NCBI GenBank assembly: GCA_031291755.1 | Contig: JARLIK010000033.1 | Span: 1 to 63,790 of the forward strand | Origin: Acidocella sp. | GTDB lineage: Bacteria; Pseudomonadota; Alphaproteobacteria; Acetobacterales; Acetobacteraceae | Direction: 5' to 3' | DNA length: 63,790 nucleotides | Shown: positions 27,193 to 35,401 of the stretch, in pieces | How positions within the stretch are numbered: the first letter of the stretch is position 1 | Layout: each line of letters opens with the position of its first letter | Notes under the pieces: model-generated | The model's input: only the letters and a program-made list of their open reading frames with translations | The model's database searches: none | Told to the model about the DNA's origin: nothing | Program-made: the position numbers and the translations under genes

Positions 27193-27749
27193 AACAAATT
27201 ATTATCCTCGGCGTTGGCAATATTCTGTGGGCTGACGAAGGCTTTGGCGTGCGTGCAGTGGAAGCCCTGCACGTACGCTATGAGTTGCCCGACAATGTCC
27301 GGCTGATCGACGGCGGCACGCAGGGGCTGACCCTGCTGCCGATCATCGAAGATGCTGACGTGCTGATCATCCTCGATGCGGTGGATTACGGGCTGGAGCC
27401 CGGCAGCCTGCATCTGGTGGATGATGATGCCGTGCCGTATTGCCTAACGGCGAAAAAAATGAGCCTGCACCAGACCAGCATGCTCGATGTGCTGGGCTTG
27501 GCCCGGCTGAATGGCCGCCTACCCGAGCGCATGCGGCTGATCGGCGTGCAACCTCTGGACCTGGAGAACTACGGTGCCAGCATGACCCCACCGGTAAAGG
27601 CACAAATCGACGAGGCCGTGGCTGAAACAATCAAGTTCCTCGCCGAATGCGGCGTCGAAGCAAGACTGCGCCAGCCCGATGAACATCCCGACCCGCTAGG
27701 CCCTCTGAGCGTCAGCCTCGAAGCCTATGAAGCCGGTTGCTTCGCATGA
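27189..27749 (+). CDS. hupD: Hydrogenase maturation endopeptidase
   Basis: A 186-residue cytoplasmic protease of the HyaD/HupD family. The N-terminal motif ILGVGNILWADEGFGVRAVE contains the nickel-sensing Glu/Asp (residues about 16-17), with a further conserved Asp in ILDAVDYG (about residue 62) and a His in MSLHQTSMLDVL (about residue 93). It trims the HupL C-terminal extension once nickel is in place. The final bases overlap the hupG start (ATGA). Confidence 0.94.
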   Translation: MKQIIILGVGNILWADEGFGVRAVEALHVRYELPDNVRLIDGGTQGLTLLPIIEDADVLIILDAVDYGLEPGSLHLVDDDAVPYCLTAKKMSLHQTSMLDVLGLARLNGRLPERMRLIGVQPLDLENYGASMTPPVKAQIDEAVAETIKFLAECGVEARLRQPDEHPDPLGPLSVSLEAYEAGCFA

Positions 27750-28141
27750 CCGCCGCCCTCACCAAGGCCGTGCAACGGCTGCTGGATCGTCCTGGCATTG
27801 CGCAACTAAGCCACGATACCGTGGATGAATTTATAGCCAAGGGTGACAGCATTTTATTCTTCACCGGCAATGCGGTGCGCTACCCTGAAATCGATGATGT
27901 AGCGACCATTCTACCGGAATTGCTGGCGGCGTTTGGCAACCGCTTCAAAGTCGGCGTCATCAACCCTGATACCGACCGCGCCGCCGCCAAGCATTTTAAG
28001 GTCGATATTCGCCCCAGCTTGGTGTTTTTGCGTGATGGCCAGCAACTGGGCGTTCTGCCCCGGGTGCGGGACTGGGCAATCTATCTCGATGAAATCAGCG
28101 CCCTATACGCCGCGCCACAACATATACCGGAGGCTGTTTAA
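27746..28141 (+). CDS. hupG: HyaE/HupG-family Tat-proofreading chaperone
   Basis: A 131-residue thioredoxin-fold protein without the CxxC (FFTGNAVRYPE in its place), as in HyaE/HupG. The family binds the twin-arginine signal of the hydrogenase small subunit and holds back export until maturation. The start at ATG 27746 overlaps the hupD stop by 4 bases and is preferred to an in-frame TTG at 27737. It lies in the standard place between hupD and hupH. Confidence 0.88.
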   Translation: MTAALTKAVQRLLDRPGIAQLSHDTVDEFIAKGDSILFFTGNAVRYPEIDDVATILPELLAAFGNRFKVGVINPDTDRAAAKHFKVDIRPSLVFLRDGQQLGVLPRVRDWAIYLDEISALYAAPQHIPEAV

Positions 28142-28142
28142 C

Positions 28143-28961
28143 ATGCTGGGCATCCCCAATCCGCCGCCAGGCCTGCCGCTGGAGAACGGCCCTGACTATA
28201 TGCCGCTGCCGAAATCCATCGCGGTTTATATTCCGCCGGTCCTGCCCGATGACCCGGCTTTACGTGCCGCTGGGGCTGGCTGGCTGCCACGCATCAGCAC
28301 CGCATTGGAAGCCTACCGTATTGGCGGGCCCGACCAGTCGCTCGACCTGAGCGACGTGACGCCCGACGAGCGGCGTTTCCTCAACGAACTGCTGCGCCCC
28401 GGCGAGGTGAGTGCGCTGGCGATGGGTGAGCCGCTGCTGCAAATCGAAGAGACTGTTTTCACCGGCCTGTGGCGTATCCGCGGCGAAACTGAAACCAGCC
28501 GCATCGACCTGCTCGAAGTCGCCGATATTCCTACAATTTTGCGCACCCGCGCCAAAGCCGGGCCGTTGCCTTTGCCTGCACCCGAGAGCATCCCGCACGA
28601 TGTCATCAACGCACCGCATATTCTGGCCGAGCTGATCGCCCGCAGCGCTGAATTTGAAGCTACCGGCAAAACCCACATGATCAATCTTGATCTGGTGCCG
28701 ATGAGCGATGCCGAACTCAGTTGGCTGGTCAGCATGCTGGGTGAAGGCCCGGTGGTCATCATCTCGGCTGGCTATGGCTCGTGCCGCATTCGCAGCACCA
28801 ACCTCGCCGGCACCTGGTGGGTGCAGTATTCCAACGCCAACGATGCGCTGATTTTGAATTCTCTTGAAATTGCCAGCATTCCGGCGGTAGCCTGCGCCGC
28901 TGCCGATGACATTGCTGATTCCGCTGACCGGATGCGCAGCCTGGGGGTCGTATATCAATGA
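28143..28961 (+). CDS. hupH: HupH/HyaF-family hydrogenase maturation protein
   Basis: A 272-residue protein of the HupH/HyaF family. Typical segments include LLRPGEVSAL, QIEETVFTGLWRI and the C-terminal STNLAGTWWVQYSNANDALILNSLEIASIP. It takes part in small-subunit/iron-sulfur maturation, with details unresolved for the family. The start is set at ATG 28143, one base after the hupG stop; the open frame extends further upstream but only within hupG. It overlaps the rubredoxin gene by 4 bases. Confidence 0.9.
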   Translation: MLGIPNPPPGLPLENGPDYMPLPKSIAVYIPPVLPDDPALRAAGAGWLPRISTALEAYRIGGPDQSLDLSDVTPDERRFLNELLRPGEVSALAMGEPLLQIEETVFTGLWRIRGETETSRIDLLEVADIPTILRTRAKAGPLPLPAPESIPHDVINAPHILAELIARSAEFEATGKTHMINLDLVPMSDAELSWLVSMLGEGPVVIISAGYGSCRIRSTNLAGTWWVQYSNANDALILNSLEIASIPAVACAAADDIADSADRMRSLGVVYQ

Positions 28962-29161
28962 GTCTGAAGGCGAAATTCGAATGCCGCATTTGCTGGACCA
29001 TTTATGATCCCGCAGTCGGTGACGATGTCGCGCAGATTCCCGCTGGCACATTGTTTGACGATCTGCCGGCAGACTGGTGCTGTCCGGTATGCGAAGCCCC
29101 GAAAGTGCAATTTCTGCTCATCGAGAACCATCATGTCGGCATCGACCCCACCAATGCATGA
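28958..29161 (+). CDS. hupI: Rubredoxin
   Basis: A 67-residue rubredoxin with the four iron-binding cysteines in CRIC and CPVC (spacing of about 30 residues) and the usual YDP..GD...IPAGT.F.DLP core. HupI-type rubredoxins are found in operons of hydrogenases working in the presence of O2, where they help protect or assemble the small-subunit cluster. This fits the six-cysteine HupS. It overlaps hupH and hypA. Confidence 0.94.
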   Translation: MSLKAKFECRICWTIYDPAVGDDVAQIPAGTLFDDLPADWCCPVCEAPKVQFLLIENHHVGIDPTNA

Positions 29162-29495
29162 GATGTCTCTCTGCGAAGGGCTGGTGCAATCGCTCGAAGA
29201 GCAGGCGATGACGCAGGGGTTTCATAAAATCTTCGCCGTCTGGCTGGAAATTGGTGCCTTGGCGACAGTTGAGCCAGATGCCATGCTATTCAATTACGAC
29301 ATCGTGGCACGCGGCACCGTGGCAGAAGGCTCAAAACTTGAAATTATTGCTGTGCCGGGCAAGGCTTGGTGTATGAACTGCTCTACGCCAGTAACAATCT
29401 CGCGGCATGGCGATGCCTGCCCGGCGTGTGGCAGTTACCAATTGCAACTGCTCGATGGTGAGCAGATGCGGATTAAGCAGATAGAGGTAGCGTGA
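29154..29495 (+). CDS. hypA: Hydrogenase nickel-insertion zinc protein HypA
   Basis: A 113-residue protein starting MHEMSLCEG, so the nickel-binding His2 is present; this fixes the start at ATG 29154, overlapping the rubredoxin stop. The zinc site is CMNC and CPAC. With HypB it delivers nickel to HupL. It ends TGA at 29493-29495, overlapping the hypB start. Confidence 0.95.
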   Translation: MHEMSLCEGLVQSLEEQAMTQGFHKIFAVWLEIGALATVEPDAMLFNYDIVARGTVAEGSKLEIIAVPGKAWCMNCSTPVTISRHGDACPACGSYQLQLLDGEQMRIKQIEVA

Positions 29496-30268
29496 TGTGT
29501 AGCATTTGCGGCTGCGGCGAGCATGAAACACTAGAACATGATCATCACGATGATCATCACCATCACGATCATGGTGCGCTGCATGCTCACGCTGCCGATT
29601 TGCCGGTGACGCGCATGGTGCAGATCGAACAGAATATCATGGCCAAAAACCAGCGCTATGCTGATGCCAACCGGCAGTTTTTTGCCGAACGCAAATTATT
29701 CGTTATCAATCTGGTCTCCAGCCCCGGCTCGGGCAAAACCTCGCTGCTGGTAAAAACCGTCGAGGCACTGAAAGCCGAAATGCCGGTGGCTGTGATCGAA
29801 GGTGATCAGCAGACCGGGCTGGATGCCGAGCGCATCAAAGCCACCGGTGTGGCGGCCTGGCAGATCAATACCGGCAAGGGCTGCCATCTGGATGCCCACG
29901 CGGTTGGGCACGCCATGGACCATTTGCCGGAAATAAAAAACGGCGTGCTGTTCATCGAGAATGTCGGCAATCTGGTCTGTCCCGCCGGGTTCGACCTTGG
30001 CGAAGCCCACAAGGTGGTGGTGCTCTCGACCACCGAAGGCGAGGACAAGCCGCTGAAATACCCGGACATGTTCCATGCGGCGGATTTGATGATTTTGAAC
30101 AAATCCGACCTGTTGCCCTATGTCGATTTCAGCGTGGCCAAAGCTGAAACTTATGCAAAACAGGTGCACCCCGGCATCACCAGCCTCACCCTATCAGCCC
30201 GCAGCGGCGAGGGGCTGGAGGCGTGGTATGACTGGCTGCGCGCCGGCGTGGCCCGCGTTTCGGCCTAG
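29495..30268 (+). CDS. hypB: Hydrogenase nickel-incorporation GTPase HypB
   Basis: A 257-residue G-protein. The N-terminus MCSICGCGEHE carries the high-affinity nickel Cys site, followed by a His/Asp-rich stretch (about residues 16-36) that may store nickel. The P-loop is SSPGSGKTS, with later switch motifs EGDQQTG and ENVGNLVCPAGFDLGE. The ATG at 29495 is preferred to the in-frame GTG at 29492 because the family begins MCS. It ends the hup-hypAB unit. Confidence 0.95.
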   Translation: MCSICGCGEHETLEHDHHDDHHHHDHGALHAHAADLPVTRMVQIEQNIMAKNQRYADANRQFFAERKLFVINLVSSPGSGKTSLLVKTVEALKAEMPVAVIEGDQQTGLDAERIKATGVAAWQINTGKGCHLDAHAVGHAMDHLPEIKNGVLFIENVGNLVCPAGFDLGEAHKVVVLSTTEGEDKPLKYPDMFHAADLMILNKSDLLPYVDFSVAKAETYAKQVHPGITSLTLSARSGEGLEAWYDWLRAGVARVSA

Positions 30269-30325
30269 AAATTGATTGCTTTACATCAATCAGTCTCTAG
30301 CCTTGTTTTAACGAGCAAGTTGGCC

Positions 30326-30359
30326 GCTTTTCATTGAATGTAGTAATTCAATGAAAAGC
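30326..30359. repeat. Perfect 14-bp inverted repeat between convergent hypB and hypE
   Basis: Arms GCTTTTCATTGAAT and ATTCAATGAAAAGC with a 6-base loop. It sits in the 106-base gap between the convergent hup-hyp units, so it may end transcription from both sides, though neither side has a clear T-run after it. Confidence 0.6.
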
Positions 30360-30374
30360 TACCTTGCTCTGAAA

Positions 30375-31397
30375 TCAACAAATCCGAGGCAGCGCGTCAG
30401 CCTCCAGCTCCGGCAAAAACCGTGCGCCGCCAATCGGGGTGAGCAGCCGCACGCCGCGTGTATTGGCCTCCACCGTGCCGATAATCGCGGCATTGCGGCC
30501 CGCCTCCAAGGCCTGCCAGGCCACCAGCGCCGCCGGAGCGTCTTCAGGGGCCAGCACCGCCACCACCCTGCCCTCGCTGGCCAGGTACAACAGGTCAAAC
30601 CCGAGAATTTCACACACAGATGCGCTGGCCGGGCTAACCGGAATCGCGGCTTCCTCCAGGCTAACCCCGTGGCCAGTGGCTTGCGCAATTTCATGCGCCA
30701 CGGTCGCCAGCCCGCCGCGCGTCGGGTCGCGCATGAAGCGTAAACCGGGCATCGCCAGCAGCGCCTGGGTGAGCGGCAATACCGGCGCTGCGTCCGAGAC
30801 CACATCGCCGCGCAGCCCATAGGCTTGCCGCGCCAGCATCACCGCAATGCCATGATCACCGATGGTGCCGCTGACCAGGATTTTATCACCCGGCTTGATC
30901 TGACTCATGCCCAGTTTGCAGCCAGGCGTGCGCACGCCGAGGCCGGTAAGGGCCAGATACAGCCCTCCGCCCTGGCCGCGCGGCAGCACTTTGGTATCAC
31001 CCGCCACCACCCGCACCCCCGCCGCCTTGGCGGCCGCGCCCAGGCTTTGCACAATGCTGGCCAACACCGCCATCTCCAGCCCTTCTTCGATGAAAGCCGC
31101 TAGCGTAACATAAACCGGGGTGGCGCCCGCCACCGCCAGGTCATTCACCACACCGTCAATCGCCAGCGCCCCGATATCGCCGCCCGGAAACTGCAAGGGC
31201 TGCACCGTGAAGCCATCGGTCGTCACCATCAACTCGCCGGGCGGCAGGCTGATACAGGCGGAGTCGGCTTCAGTATCAAGCGTTGGATTTCCAAGATGCG
31301 GGGCGAATAACTTGGTAATGAGCAGGCGCATCAGCCGCCCGCCATTGCCATGCGCCAGCGTCACCGTATCACCTAAGTCTTCATCAAACGCGCTCAT
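30375..31397 (-). CDS. hypE: Hydrogenase maturation protein HypE (carbamoyl dehydratase)
   Basis: A 340-residue ATP-binding enzyme that dehydrates the thiocarbamoyl on its C-terminal Cys to the cyanide ligand of the NiFe site. The C-terminus PRIC is intact and the PurM-like core (LAHGNGGRLM; DGVVNDLAVAGATP; RDPTRGGLATVAHEIA) is standard. The start at ATG 31397 has AGGGAG upstream and overlaps the hypF stop by 14 bases. Last gene of hypCDFE. Confidence 0.95.
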   Translation of the reverse strand: MSAFDEDLGDTVTLAHGNGGRLMRLLITKLFAPHLGNPTLDTEADSACISLPPGELMVTTDGFTVQPLQFPGGDIGALAIDGVVNDLAVAGATPVYVTLAAFIEEGLEMAVLASIVQSLGAAAKAAGVRVVAGDTKVLPRGQGGGLYLALTGLGVRTPGCKLGMSQIKPGDKILVSGTIGDHGIAVMLARQAYGLRGDVVSDAAPVLPLTQALLAMPGLRFMRDPTRGGLATVAHEIAQATGHGVSLEEAAIPVSPASASVCEILGFDLLYLASEGRVVAVLAPEDAPAALVAWQALEAGRNAAIIGTVEANTRGVRLLTPIGGARFLPELEADALPRIC

Positions 31398-33621
31398 CAC
31401 CGCTCCCTAAAAATTCGATCACCTGACCGTAGCTTAATCCAGCATCGTTGCAGGGGATGGCATTGCCGAGATGCGTGGTAAAGCCGTCCGCCTGCAACAG
31501 GGCGAGCAACGATTCCGTCAGCAGCCGGTTTTGAAATACGCCGCCCGCCAGCCCGACATGAGCAATGCCATGGGTGGCTCGCACCGCCCGCGCGATATCG
31601 AGCGCGGTTTGCGCCAGAGCGCCATGAAACCGCGCTGCCCGGCGGGCCGCAGGCAGGCTTGCATCCAGCAGTTGCGGCACCAGCCCGGCCCAATCGGCTT
31701 CCAGCACGCCATCCACATCAACCAAATCCAACCCTGGTGCGGGTTCCACCTTATCGGCGCAGGCTTCCAGCAGGGCCGGGCCCTGGCCCTCATAACTGGC
31801 CATCCGGCATAAGCCGAGCAGGGAAGCCGCGCCATCGAACAGCCGCCCCACCGCTGAGGTCTCGTGACAATTCAGCCCACTGGCCCAGGCGGCCTCAGCC
31901 AAACCACTTGGCGGCAGCAGTCCGGCGGGCGGCACGTTACCCGTGTGCCAGCACAACGCCGCCGCGCTGCGCCAAGGTTCACGCGCCGCCTTATCGCCGC
32001 CTTGCAGCCGCAGCCGCTTGAACCGCGCCGCCACCTGCCAATGCCCGGGCGTGCCCAGCAGCGCCTCACCGCCCCATAAGGCACCATCCGGCCCCAGCCC
32101 CACGCCGTCCCAGGTGAACACCAGCAGCGGAGCGGTGACGCCAAACTCGCCGGCCAGTGCCGCAGCATGGGCATGATGATGCCAAACCGGCACGACCGGC
32201 AGATTTTGCCGCCGTGCCCATTGGGTGCTTCCATAACTCGGATGCGCGTCGGCCAGCAGTAGCTCCGCCTGCACCCCGTAAAGCGCTTGCAAATCCGCCG
32301 CCATGTGGCCGAATTGCGCCAGCGAAGCCGGATTATCCAGCTCACCCAGATGTGGCGAAAGCACCAGCCGGTCGCCAAACCCCAGCGCGATGGTGGATTT
32401 CATATGCCCGCCCAGCGCCAAAACAGGCCGCGCCAAAGGCCAGGGCAAGCGCATCTCCAGCGGGCTTAACCCCCGCGCCACCCGGAAGGGCCGCGGCTTG
32501 CCGGCAATTTCGCGCAGCACACTGTCATCCACTGCCCGCTCAATCGGCCGGTTATGATGCAAAAACCCATCGGCAATGCCTGCCAGACCCCGTTCTGCTG
32601 CTACCGGGTCGGTGACCATCGGCTCACCGGAACGGTTGGCTGAGGTGGCCACCAGCGGTGCACCAAATGCCTCCACCAGCAGATGATGCAGCGGGCTGTC
32701 AGCCAGCATCACCCCAATATCAACCAACCCCGGCGCCACTGCAGCCGACAGCGCCGCACCGGCACGGCGCGGCACCAGCACAATCGGGCGAGCCGGACTG
32801 CGCAGCCTGGCCAAAGCTTCAGCACTTAACGCAGCATGACGCCCCAGAATTTCCGGACCGGCTGGGAACAGCAAGGCCAGCGGCTTGTGGGGCCGTGGTT
32901 TTCGCGCCCGTAAAGCTTGCACAGCAGAATCAGACGCAGCGTCACACAGCAAATGATAGCCACCCACCCCTTTCACCGCGATGATCTGGCCATCCCGCAA
33001 CGCCGCCGTGCAAGCCGCCAGCGCCGCTTCCCGATGATGCAAAACGCCCGCGCTGGTAAACCAGCAGTGCGGCCCGCAATCGGGGCAGGCCACTGGTTCA
33101 GCATGGAACCGGCGATTGCCTGGGTCGGCATAGTCAGCAGCACAGGCTGCGCACATGGCAAACCCCGCCATGCTGGTGGTGGCGCGGTCATAGGGCAGCG
33201 AGCGGATGATCGAATAGCGCGGCCCGCACTGGGTGCAGTTGATGAAGGGGTAGCGGTAACGCCGGTCAGCCGGGTCCTCCAACTCACGCAGGCAATCCGC
33301 GCAGGGTGCCAAATCAGAGGGCAGGCCGCGCATCACCCGGCCCGCCCCGATGCTCTCCAAAATCACGAACCCGGCGGCTGGCTGCTCGGCCACCTCCCGG
33401 CGCGACAATAATTCGGGGCGGGCGGCAGGCGGCGCTTCAGCCAGCAGCCCGGCGCAAAACCGCACCAGCGCCGTGCTGCCACCAGATGCCAAAATTTCCA
33501 CGATCCCGGCGCCATTACGCACCCAGCCATTCAACCCATGCTGATGCGCCAGACGGTACACGAAGGGCCGGAATCCCACCCCTTGCACGATTCCGCCCAG
33601 ATCAATCCGCCAGGCGGGCAT
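31384..33621 (-). CDS. hypF: Carbamoyltransferase HypF
   Basis: A 745-residue multidomain enzyme that transfers the carbamoyl group from carbamoyl phosphate to HypE. It has an N-terminal acylphosphatase domain (VQGVGFRPFVYRLA), two zinc-finger units (CADC...CTQC and CAAC...CPDC), a YrdC-like nucleotide domain (LARLRSPARPIVLVPR), and a C-terminal Kae1-like domain (HHHAHAAALAGEFG; GLAGGVFQNRLL). The start at 33621 gives a normal family N-terminus; an in-frame GTG at 33654 would overlap hypD. Confidence 0.95.
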   Translation of the reverse strand: MPAWRIDLGGIVQGVGFRPFVYRLAHQHGLNGWVRNGAGIVEILASGGSTALVRFCAGLLAEAPPAARPELLSRREVAEQPAAGFVILESIGAGRVMRGLPSDLAPCADCLRELEDPADRRYRYPFINCTQCGPRYSIIRSLPYDRATTSMAGFAMCAACAADYADPGNRRFHAEPVACPDCGPHCWFTSAGVLHHREAALAACTAALRDGQIIAVKGVGGYHLLCDAASDSAVQALRARKPRPHKPLALLFPAGPEILGRHAALSAEALARLRSPARPIVLVPRRAGAALSAAVAPGLVDIGVMLADSPLHHLLVEAFGAPLVATSANRSGEPMVTDPVAAERGLAGIADGFLHHNRPIERAVDDSVLREIAGKPRPFRVARGLSPLEMRLPWPLARPVLALGGHMKSTIALGFGDRLVLSPHLGELDNPASLAQFGHMAADLQALYGVQAELLLADAHPSYGSTQWARRQNLPVVPVWHHHAHAAALAGEFGVTAPLLVFTWDGVGLGPDGALWGGEALLGTPGHWQVAARFKRLRLQGGDKAAREPWRSAAALCWHTGNVPPAGLLPPSGLAEAAWASGLNCHETSAVGRLFDGAASLLGLCRMASYEGQGPALLEACADKVEPAPGLDLVDVDGVLEADWAGLVPQLLDASLPAARRAARFHGALAQTALDIARAVRATHGIAHVGLAGGVFQNRLLTESLLALLQADGFTTHLGNAIPCNDAGLSYGQVIEFLGSGDERV

Positions 33622-33626
33622 CAGTG

Positions 33627-34724
33627 TCAGGCCGCGCGCAGACCAGCTTGCCACCAGATATGGCAGGCGCCTTCATCGGAGACCATGCACGGCCCCACCG
33701 GATGCATCGGCGTGCAAGCCTTGCCGTACAAACGGCATTGCTCGGGTGTGAGCTTACCCAGCACCACGGCGGCGCAATCGCAGCCAGGCGGCATCTCGCC
33801 AATGCGGCGGCGGGGGGCTGCCAGCACATCAAACCGCTGGCGGGCATCGTAACGCTTCCAGGCGCCACGCAAGAAAAAGCCAGAGGCCGGAATGATCCCA
33901 ATACCACGCCAGTTGGCGGGCCCCACTTCCATCACCTCGTCCAGCCAGCGCCGCGCCTTGGCATTGCCTTGGGGCTGCACCAGTTCAGCGTAACAATTAT
34001 CCAGGAACGGCCGGTTTTCCAGCTTCTGCCGCAGCACCGAATACAACGCTGCCAGCAAACTCACCGCCGAGAACCCCGCCACCGCCACAGGCAAATGGTA
34101 TGTATCGGCCACAAACCGCCATTCCTCCGCCCCCATAACAGTAGCCACATGGCCTGGCGCAATCAGCGCATCCAGCGCTGAGTCCTTGTCCTGCAACAGC
34201 ATGTCGACCGCCGGCCACGTCAGTCGGGCGGCCAGCAGCACCGAGAGATTATCCGGCACACCCTCGGCCAGCATCGCCGCCACCGGGGCGGTGGTGGTCT
34301 CAAACCCCGCGACAAAAAACACCACCTGCCTCTCCGGCTGAGCTCGAGCGATCGCCACGGCCTCCTGCGGGCTGCTGATGGGCCGCACGTCAGCACCAGC
34401 GGCGCGCGCACCTGCCAGTGTTTTGATCTCGCCCTTCGGTGCATTCATTGGCACCCGCAGCATGTCGCCAAACGCCACCAGCGTTACACCACCATGCAGC
34501 GCCAGCGCGATCGAATCCGCGATGTCTTCCTCCGGGCAGACGCACACCGGGCAGCCAGGGCCAGGGATCAACCTTACCATTTTTGGCAGCACCGCACGCA
34601 ACCCCAACATGCTCAAGCTATGCTCATGCCCACCGCAGACGTTCATCACCGCCACGCTCTCGCGCAACGGCAACTCATGGATGCGCGACAGCCACAGCTT
34701 GGCTGCCTGCATATCCTCGGTCAC
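33627..34724 (-). CDS. hypD: Hydrogenase maturation protein HypD
   Basis: A 365-residue iron-sulfur protein that, with HypC, assembles the Fe(CN)2CO unit. Signatures: NVCGGHEHS, PGPGCPVCVCPEEDI, FVAGFETTTAP and ENRPFLDNCYAE..., and the C-terminal cysteine set (GCDCAAVVLGKLTPEQC...C...C). It starts at GTG 34724, overlapping the hypC stop (GTGA), so it is translationally coupled. Confidence 0.95.
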   Translation of the reverse strand: MTEDMQAAKLWLSRIHELPLRESVAVMNVCGGHEHSLSMLGLRAVLPKMVRLIPGPGCPVCVCPEEDIADSIALALHGGVTLVAFGDMLRVPMNAPKGEIKTLAGARAAGADVRPISSPQEAVAIARAQPERQVVFFVAGFETTTAPVAAMLAEGVPDNLSVLLAARLTWPAVDMLLQDKDSALDALIAPGHVATVMGAEEWRFVADTYHLPVAVAGFSAVSLLAALYSVLRQKLENRPFLDNCYAELVQPQGNAKARRWLDEVMEVGPANWRGIGIIPASGFFLRGAWKRYDARQRFDVLAAPRRRIGEMPPGCDCAAVVLGKLTPEQCRLYGKACTPMHPVGPCMVSDEGACHIWWQAGLRAA

Positions 34725-34951
34725 GGCCCGGCCACCGCCAAAATTTCGTCTATCAACTCCCAGGTGCTGCGGGCTTCATCGGACGTGATTTTACGCAGTG
34801 CGTAACCGACATGCACCATCACGAAATCGCCCACCGCCACCTCATCATCCTCGATCATGAACAGGCTAATGGTGCGCTGCACACCACGCGCCTCACAAGT
34901 GGCGTTGAAACCATCGATCGTGGTGATCTGCATCGGCACACTCAGGCACAT
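34721..34951 (-). CDS. hypC: Hydrogenase maturation chaperone HypC
   Basis: A 76-residue chaperone of the HypC/HupF family. The essential Cys2 in MCLSVP and the VGDFVMVHVGYA segment are present. It works with HypD to carry the iron cofactor to the large subunit. First gene of hypCDFE, 82 bases from an FNR-type box. No separate hupF paralog is present in the window, so it may serve both roles. Confidence 0.94.
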   Translation of the reverse strand: MCLSVPMQITTIDGFNATCEARGVQRTISLFMIEDDEVAVGDFVMVHVGYALRKITSDEARSTWELIDEILAVAGP

Positions 34952-35401
34952 AGCAACCCTTTCATTGGCTGGCTCAGTTAGTTATTTCGACCAACTCAGA
35001 TTTTAGGCTTAACAATGACAGTGCAGCATGGCATTGACGCAAATCAAAAAACGCTAGTGCTCACCTAATTAATTAGCTTTTTTTTGAAACTGTCACTGGT
35101 AATAAAACATAAATAAGGGCAAAGCCAACCGTTGCATAATAGACATATTTTGCCCAGCGCTGACGATAAACAGCAGATTAACTAAGACAATCACCCGGAT
35201 GGTAAGCCCCCAAACCGCTGAAATCGCGGCCTCACTGGCCAATTTGCCCAATTGATTAAGGTAATCTGAACACTCTTAAAAGATAATTCAACTTTACTTA
35301 CCGCCGCGATGTCATCAGCATCAACACAATGACATAGAAGACCAAAACCAACTTGATTCGAAAAAAACCAAAAACAGCTGAAACGCCTAAAGGAAACACC
35401 A
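34952..35401. other. Divergent promoter region between hypC and the cbb operon
   Basis: These 450 bases hold no gene that I can see. Near hypC lie an FNR-type box (35034-35047) and a 12-base palindrome CTAATTAATTAG (35065-35076). Nearer to cbbF, TTAAG (35256-35260) and CTTAA (35275-35279) form a spaced inverted repeat that could be part of a CbbR site; this last point is weak. AAAGGAAA before 35402 is the ribosome-binding site of cbbF. Confidence 0.5.
35034..35047. promoter_or_regulatory. FNR/FixK-type box upstream of hypCDFE
   Basis: TTGAC-GCAA-ATCAA matches TTGAY-N4-RTCAA. It lies 82 bases before the hypC ATG on the minus strand and 354 bases from cbbF, so hypCDFE is the likelier target. 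Confidence 0.6.

Noticed and set aside
27933..28142. Upstream extension of the hupH frame into hupG
   Set aside because: The added residues lie wholly within hupG in another frame, while ATG 28143 directly follows the hupG stop.
30272..30289. TTGAT-N8-ATCAA after hypB, resembling an FNR box
   Set aside because: The spacer is 8 bases rather than 4 and it lies between convergent genes.
35065..35085. CTAATTAATTAG followed by a T-run as a terminator
   Set aside because: The palindrome is AT-only with no loop, and it lies between divergent genes where no transcript should end.
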